Below, piece by piece: positions 34,404-38,346 of a stretch of DNA of 38,346 nt. This stretch comes from Candidatus Poribacteria bacterium (lineage in GTDB: Bacteria; Poribacteria; WGA-4E; WGA-3G): contig JAGWBV010000055.1 of NCBI GenBank assembly GCA_021295715.1, forward strand, positions 1-38,346, written 5' to 3'. Position 1 is the first letter of the stretch; the number at the start of each line of letters is the position of its first letter. The notes beneath the pieces were generated by a model that saw nothing but the letters and a program-made list of their open reading frames with translations, had not been told where the DNA came from and ran no database searches. The position numbers were made by a program, and so were the translations under genes.

Positions 34404-36362
34404 ATGATTATCTTTCTACGCGAAAAATTTATTGCGCAACTCTTTATGTGGATAATCGCCATTGTGTTCCTTGCAGGGACAGTGTTCCTCTATAGCAATA
34501 CGCGGGGCGGAGGCGAAGATCCTGAAGGAGAAGTCGTTCTCAGAATTAATAACATAGAAGTCAAGCGCGGAGAGTTTGAGAGTGCCGTCGCCAATGCCTT
34601 GGAAACTCAAAGACGAAACCAGAGATTCGGTGCGCTGGACCGAGAGGAAACGCAAAAATCGGTAATTGATCGCTGGGTACAGCAAACCATACTTGGGAGT
34701 GTGGATATCGGTCCTGCTGAAATAGAACGCTACATCCGAAGCGACACCACCCGAGTCGAGCAGTACAATCTTTACCAACAATTCGGGGCAGTAGACCTCT
34801 ATACAGAGAATGTTCGTTTACAACTGAGTTCCGCCGCACTCCGAGATAGTGTTCAGTCGCTTGAGTTGATAACCGATACTGAAGCAGAACAAGCATATCG
34901 ACTTGAATCAGACAAGGCAAAAGTTAAATTTATTGAGTTTAAGCATAGCGATTATGTCGCAACGACTGAAGTAGATGAAACAGAAGCAGAGGCGTACTTT
35001 GAGGAAAATCGGGATAACTATAAATCGGAAGAACAGGTGAATGTAAAGTTTATTAGGGTAAATCCTGCTGTTCTCGTTTCAGAAGAAGACATTGCTGCGT
35101 ATTATGCGGAAAACCAAGCGGAGTTTACGACACCCGAAGTGGTTAAAGCACGTCATATCTTGAAAAAATTTCCTGATAATGCGACCGACGAACAAAAGGC
35201 GGAAACCAAAACCGCCGCAGAGGAACTCCTCAAAACTATCAACGCTGAACTTGAAGCAGGTGCGGATTTCGCAGAACTCGCAATGACGCATTCAGAGGGC
35301 CCTTCCGGTGCGCAAGGTGGTGCCTTAAGAGGCGGAAACCCAAAACTTCCGCCCGGAGACTACTTTGCACGTGGGGACATGGTCAAACCCTTCGAGGAGA
35401 CAGCTTTTGACATCTTGGAACCAGGAGCAGTCAGCGGTTTAGTCGAAACACAATTTGGGTTTCACATCATCAAGTTGGAAGAAAAGAGAGCACCAGAAGT
35501 TCAACCTTTCGACCAGGCCCAATACGAGATCCGACAAAAACTCGTTCAAGTCAGCGGCGTTGATGAAGCAAAAAAAGTTTCATCCGACCTTCTGTATGAA
35601 ATCGAAATTCACGATTATGACGCGGCTCTTGCACTTGAAAGATACAAGGAGCTTTCCCTCATCGCGCTGGAAACCGGGTTCTTTAGCCGTGATGTTACAA
35701 CTATTCCACAGATTGGCGCAAGATGGGGGTATCAAGGGTTAATCGAAGAACTCTTTGATATGGAAGTGAACGTAATAAAGGTTATTGAGGCGAAAAGGTC
35801 GGATGGAGAAAGAGTAGAAGCCTATTTTGTCGCCACCGTTCTTGAGAAAAAACCGGCGACGATTCCACCGTTTTCGGAAATCAAACCACAGGTCTTCAGC
35901 GATCTGAAAACAGAAAAATCCAAAGAGCGTGCCTTTGCGGATGCACAAAATCTGGTCAATAAACGGGCGGACACCACATCGCTGGATGTCTTATTGGAAA
36001 AGTATGATGCGCCTGAAGGCTTAGAGGTAGACCAACTTTCTGTCCAGGAAAGTAACCTTTTCGCACTCAGTCCAAACAGCGATTATATTGCAGGTATGGG
36101 AAGTTCGACTGAAACTATGTTTGCCGCATTTCGGATGAAGGTTGATGAGATTGGGGGTCCCTTCAAAGGGAGCAATTCTGTCTATATTGTCCAACTCGTT
36201 GAGCGGGAAGAACCTGACATTGAAACGTTCCAAATGGACCCGGCTGAGAAAGCGCGGCATCGTCAAGCTCTCATCCAAGCGAAGAAACGGGAAACATATC
36301 TGAATTGGTTCGCTGCACGCAAAAAGGCGAGTGAACTTTGGATCCATCCAGATTATCGTTAA
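34404..36362 (+). CDS. membrane-anchored peptidyl-prolyl isomerase (SurA/PpiD type)
   Basis: A 652-residue envelope folding factor. A single N-terminal membrane segment (FIAQLFMWIIAIVFLAGTVFLYS) is followed by a SurA/PpiD-type N-terminal chaperone region. A parvulin rotamase domain sits at about residues 230-355: VKARHILKKF, DFAELAMTHSEGPSGAQGGALRG and VSGLVETQFGFHIIKLEEKR. A long helical and beta C-terminal part follows. It acts outside the inner membrane to help fold exported outer-membrane or secreted proteins. RBS AGGAGA lies 9-14 bases ahead. The order and length match PpiD (about 620 residues). Confidence 0.9.
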   Translation: MIIFLREKFIAQLFMWIIAIVFLAGTVFLYSNTRGGGEDPEGEVVLRINNIEVKRGEFESAVANALETQRRNQRFGALDREETQKSVIDRWVQQTILGSVDIGPAEIERYIRSDTTRVEQYNLYQQFGAVDLYTENVRLQLSSAALRDSVQSLELITDTEAEQAYRLESDKAKVKFIEFKHSDYVATTEVDETEAEAYFEENRDNYKSEEQVNVKFIRVNPAVLVSEEDIAAYYAENQAEFTTPEVVKARHILKKFPDNATDEQKAETKTAAEELLKTINAELEAGADFAELAMTHSEGPSGAQGGALRGGNPKLPPGDYFARGDMVKPFEETAFDILEPGAVSGLVETQFGFHIIKLEEKRAPEVQPFDQAQYEIRQKLVQVSGVDEAKKVSSDLLYEIEIHDYDAALALERYKELSLIALETGFFSRDVTTIPQIGARWGYQGLIEELFDMEVNVIKVIEAKRSDGERVEAYFVATVLEKKPATIPPFSEIKPQVFSDLKTEKSKERAFADAQNLVNKRADTTSLDVLLEKYDAPEGLEVDQLSVQESNLFALSPNSDYIAGMGSSTETMFAAFRMKVDEIGGPFKGSNSVYIVQLVEREEPDIETFQMDPAEKARHRQALIQAKKRETYLNWFAARKKASELWIHPDYR

Positions 36363-36489
36363 TTCAACGCCAGTTTGAAAATTAGTCTGTAGGTTGGGTA
36401 GAGCGGTAAATACACCGAAAGAATCGCAGAATGTGGAGAGATATACCGTTTTTCAAGACACTTTCTGTGTCAATATATCAAACTCACGT

Positions 36490-37557
36490 TTAATTCAGGA
36501 GTTCGTAGAAGAAATTGCGGCGTTTGGGAGTATAACCCAACTCGCTTATGGTGCGTTCGATCTCCTCAATCGGCATGCAATAGACGGTTCCAGCTTTGCT
36601 GACAACGTTTTCCTCTATCATTGTACCACCCATATCATTTGCACCGAATTTAAGTGATAATTGTCCGATCTTCGGACCTTGGGTTACCCATGAAGATTGA
36701 AAGTTATCGAAGTTATCCAAGAACAATCGCGAAATAGCAAGCGTTTTGAGATATTCAAAACTTCCTGCAGGTGGTATATGATCCATACGAGTATTGGCGG
36801 GTTGTAGCGACCAACAGATAAATGCTGTGAATCCACCTGTCTCATCTTGTAAATCGCGCAGTCTGACGAGGTGCTCAACACGTTCGGTGTAGCTCTCTAC
36901 ATGCCCATACATCATCGTCGCACTCGACTTGAGTCCAACTAAATGTCCCTGACGCATGACCTCCAGCCACTCATCAGCGGTGCATTTCTTAGGGCTAATC
37001 TCATTACGGGCATGGTCAGTGAGAATCTCTGCACCGCCGCCAGGGATCGAATCAAGCCCAGCATCTCGCAACCGGATGAGCATTTCTTGCAACGACATAC
37101 GGTTTATTTTGGCAAACCAGTCCAACTCTGGTGGGGAAAACCCATGGATATGAATGCGGTAATTTGCTTTGATCCAACGGAGGAGATCTTCGTACCAGTC
37201 AAGTTTGAGTTTCGGATGCAATCCACCTTGCATGAGAATCAACTCACCGCCAAGATCCAGTGTTTCCTGTATCTTTTTCCCCAGTTCTTCCCGCTCCATA
37301 ACATAAGCGTCAGGGTCTTGACGATGGCGATAGAAAGCACAAAAATCGCAGTCAACATAACACCAATTGGTATAGTTGATATTTCGGTCAACAATGTAAG
37401 TGACGTAACCTTCGGGATGTTTGCGTTGCCGGGCAATATCTGCAGCGTGCCCCAGAGCGAGTAAGTCGTGGCTCTTAAAAAGCGTCAAGCAGTCATCAAA
37501 GTCTAACCGTTCGCCCGAAAGCGATTTCTCAAGGATAGGTTGGATGTTTGTATCCAT
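36490..37557 (-). CDS. mqnC: cyclic dehypoxanthine futalosine synthase MqnC (radical SAM)
   Basis: MqnC turns dehypoxanthine futalosine into its cyclic form in the futalosine pathway to menaquinone, using a 4Fe-4S cluster and S-adenosylmethionine. It has the CxxxCxxC motif in NWCYVDCDFCAFYR (residues about 66-73), ILMQGGLHPKLKLDWYEDLL, SIPGGGAEILTD and a C-terminal TQGPKIGQLSLKFGANDMGGTMIEENVV. At 355 residues it is the usual length. RBS AAGGAAA precedes ATG 37557. A related MqnE/CofH enzyme would be about the same size, but the VTYIVDRNINYTN and PGGGAEI signatures favour MqnC. Confidence 0.93.
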   Translation of the reverse strand: MDTNIQPILEKSLSGERLDFDDCLTLFKSHDLLALGHAADIARQRKHPEGYVTYIVDRNINYTNWCYVDCDFCAFYRHRQDPDAYVMEREELGKKIQETLDLGGELILMQGGLHPKLKLDWYEDLLRWIKANYRIHIHGFSPPELDWFAKINRMSLQEMLIRLRDAGLDSIPGGGAEILTDHARNEISPKKCTADEWLEVMRQGHLVGLKSSATMMYGHVESYTERVEHLVRLRDLQDETGGFTAFICWSLQPANTRMDHIPPAGSFEYLKTLAISRLFLDNFDNFQSSWVTQGPKIGQLSLKFGANDMGGTMIEENVVSKAGTVYCMPIEEIERTISELGYTPKRRNFFYELLN

Positions 37558-37609
37558 TTACAAGTTTCCTTAATCCATAAAGTATACTGATGCCAAATCT
37601 AATGTTGCA

Positions 37610-37638
37610 ATTCTAACACTTTATAACCTGTTTGTCAA
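37610..37638 (-). promoter_or_regulatory. probable promoter of mqnC
   Basis: Minus strand TTGACA (37638-37633), 17-base spacer, TAGAAT (37615-37610), about 53 bases ahead of the mqnC start. Confidence 0.6.
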
Positions 37639-37656
37639 CTTTTCTGCCATTTTAAT

Positions 37657-37684
37657 TTGACTTTTGCAGGAAATTAAGTATAAT
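37657..37684 (+). promoter_or_regulatory. promoter of rpoZ
   Basis: TTGACT at 37657-37662 and TATAAT at 37679-37684 with a 16-base spacer, about 46 bases before the start codon. It is close to and divergent from the mqnC promoter. Confidence 0.65.
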
Positions 37685-37730
37685 TGTAACACGTTTGTTC
37701 TGAATCTGTATTTAAGTAAGGAGAGACAAA

Positions 37731-38075
37731 ATGAGCGAAGTGGTTTACAATGAAGACTTAGTGAAACGCGTATCAAATAAATACCTCGCAGTGAATATTG
37801 CCGCGAAGCGCGCCAGAGATATAAACGCAGATGGTTTGCCTATTGCGCCTTCAAGCACTGCAGATAAAAGGAAGAAATCTGTCGCCGTTGCAACGCAGGA
37901 GTTGGTTGAAGGGAAACTTCACTTTGAAAGAAGCGAGGTCAAAGCACCCGCTCAGAATACGCCGTCGATTTTTGCCGACTCGCAGGATTCAGAAGATGGG
38001 AGTGATATATTTGATGAAGAACTCCTCGCACGCGAAGGTGATGCTGACCCAGAGGAGCGTGAGGAAGGTATTTAA
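37731..38075 (+). CDS. rpoZ: DNA-directed RNA polymerase subunit omega
   Basis: A 114-residue protein whose first half matches the omega subunit. It includes the core YLAVNIAAKRARDIN and the downstream SVAVATQELVEGKLHF (like KPVxxALxEIxxGKI). The second half is an acidic, probably disordered tail (DSEDGSDIFDEELLAREGDADPEER). Omega folds around the beta' subunit and helps polymerase assembly. RBS AAGGAGAG precedes ATG 37731. It is followed by tRNA genes after about 110 bases. Confidence 0.9.
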   Translation: MSEVVYNEDLVKRVSNKYLAVNIAAKRARDINADGLPIAPSSTADKRKKSVAVATQELVEGKLHFERSEVKAPAQNTPSIFADSQDSEDGSDIFDEELLAREGDADPEEREEGI

Positions 38076-38150
38076 GGCTCTTCAATGGCGGAAATTGCTC
38101 CTACCCAACTAACCTCTTGCCAAAAAAAACGCCAAAAAAATTGAAGGCAC

Positions 38151-38179
38151 TTGACAATTCCCAATAAAGTGGGTATAAT
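38151..38179 (+). promoter_or_regulatory. promoter of the tRNA-Thr/tRNA-Tyr cluster
   Basis: TTGACA at 38151-38156 and TATAAT at 38174-38179, spacer exactly 17, just before the tRNA at 38190. Same architecture as the tRNA-Leu promoter. Confidence 0.85.
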
Positions 38180-38189
38180 TAAAAGTGCT

Positions 38190-38261
38190 GCTGACGTGGC
38201 TCAATGGTAGAGCAAGTGATTTGTAATCACTAGGTTGGAGGTTCGATTCCTCTCGTCAGCT
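38190..38261 (+). tRNA. tRNA-Thr(TGT)
   Basis: Acceptor GCTGACG/CGTCAGC, D-arm GCTC...GAGC, anticodon stem AGTGA/TCACT with loop TTTGTAA (anticodon TGT, reads ACA), T-arm GGAGG-TTCGATT-CCTCT and discriminator T. CCA is not encoded. Confidence 0.96.
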
Positions 38262-38269
38262 TTTTTAAT

Positions 38270-38346
38270 GGGGGTATGCTAGAGCGGTCAAATAGGGCAG
38301 ACTGTAAATCTGTTGGCTATGCCTACGGTGGTTCGAATCCATCTGC
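38270..38346 (+). tRNA. tRNA-Tyr(GTA), 3' end cut by window
   Basis: Starts GGGGGTA; anticodon stem GCAGA/TCTGT with loop CTGTAAA (anticodon GTA); long variable arm; T-arm GGTGG-TTCGAAT-CCATC. Only the last few acceptor bases lie beyond the window. It follows tRNA-Thr by eight bases in one transcript. Confidence 0.95.

Noticed and set aside
34205-34495. Plus-strand frame across the PpiD leader
   Set aside because: It begins on the promoter's -35 box and runs out of frame into the real gene; no RBS or family.
1-38346. CRISPR array, prophage or integron
   Set aside because: No regularly spaced identical repeats, cas genes, phage structural genes or integrase were seen.

Overview
The window looks like chromosomal DNA from a free-living or host-associated Gram-negative-type bacterium. 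The best guess is the candidate phylum Poribacteria or a close relative. This is inference: the gene mix fits (PhyH dioxygenase, NHL-repeat protein, enolase-superfamily and sugar-isomerase-like enzymes, ECF sigma factor, futalosine menaquinone enzyme, many small dispersed hairpin repeats), but no rRNA or other decisive marker is present. Strong sigma-70-like promoters (TTGACA-N17-TATAAT) precede the tRNA genes. TGA is a normal stop codon here; several ATGA stop/start overlaps use it.

Layout. 1-1.7 kb: end of mnmE and a small zinc-ribbon gene. 1.7-3.3 kb: a hairpin-rich repeat, then an IS605/IS1341-type element carrying a frameshifted tnpB. 3.3-4.2 kb: a secreted thioredoxin-fold protein whose first active-site Cys codon is TGA (possible selenoprotein). 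4.3-7.8 kb (minus): a gdh-pdxJ-HAD phosphatase-pseudouridine synthase operon with overlapping genes. 7.9-12.0 kb (minus): an NHL-repeat protein and glnE. 12.3-16.2 kb (plus): a sugar isomerase/epimerase-like protein, an enolase-superfamily enzyme, an SDR and TatD. 16.2-18.2 kb: a lipoprotein and a XylH-like permease. 18.3-22.4 kb: one open frame joining an ECF sigma factor, an FtsZ GTPase domain and the front half of DNA polymerase III alpha, followed by a frame-shifted, truncated remainder of dnaE. 22.5-28.1 kb (minus): an Nramp-like transporter, PhyH, two microproteins, a CorC-like CBS protein, a frameshifted M23 peptidase and an extracellular solute-binding protein. 28.4-31.3 kb (minus): a large FAD/Fe-S dehydrogenase. 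31.4-38.3 kb: tRNA-Leu, a glycosyltransferase, a coiled-coil protein, an 8-oxoguanine glycosylase, a SurA/PpiD-type isomerase, mqnC, rpoZ, tRNA-Thr and the start of tRNA-Tyr.

How it fits together. Most genes are housekeeping: nitrogen assimilation (gdh, glnE), cofactors (pdxJ, mqnC), tRNA/rRNA modification (mnmE, rluB-like), DNA repair (ogg), envelope folding (PpiD-like) and transcription (rpoZ). The most unusual points are the sigma-FtsZ-DnaE fusion frame and the UGA-for-Cys thioredoxin. Secondary points are a TnpB with a displaced catalytic glutamate, an Nramp-fold protein without the metal-binding motifs, and families of dispersed hairpin repeats, one of them tandemly duplicated over a gene leader.
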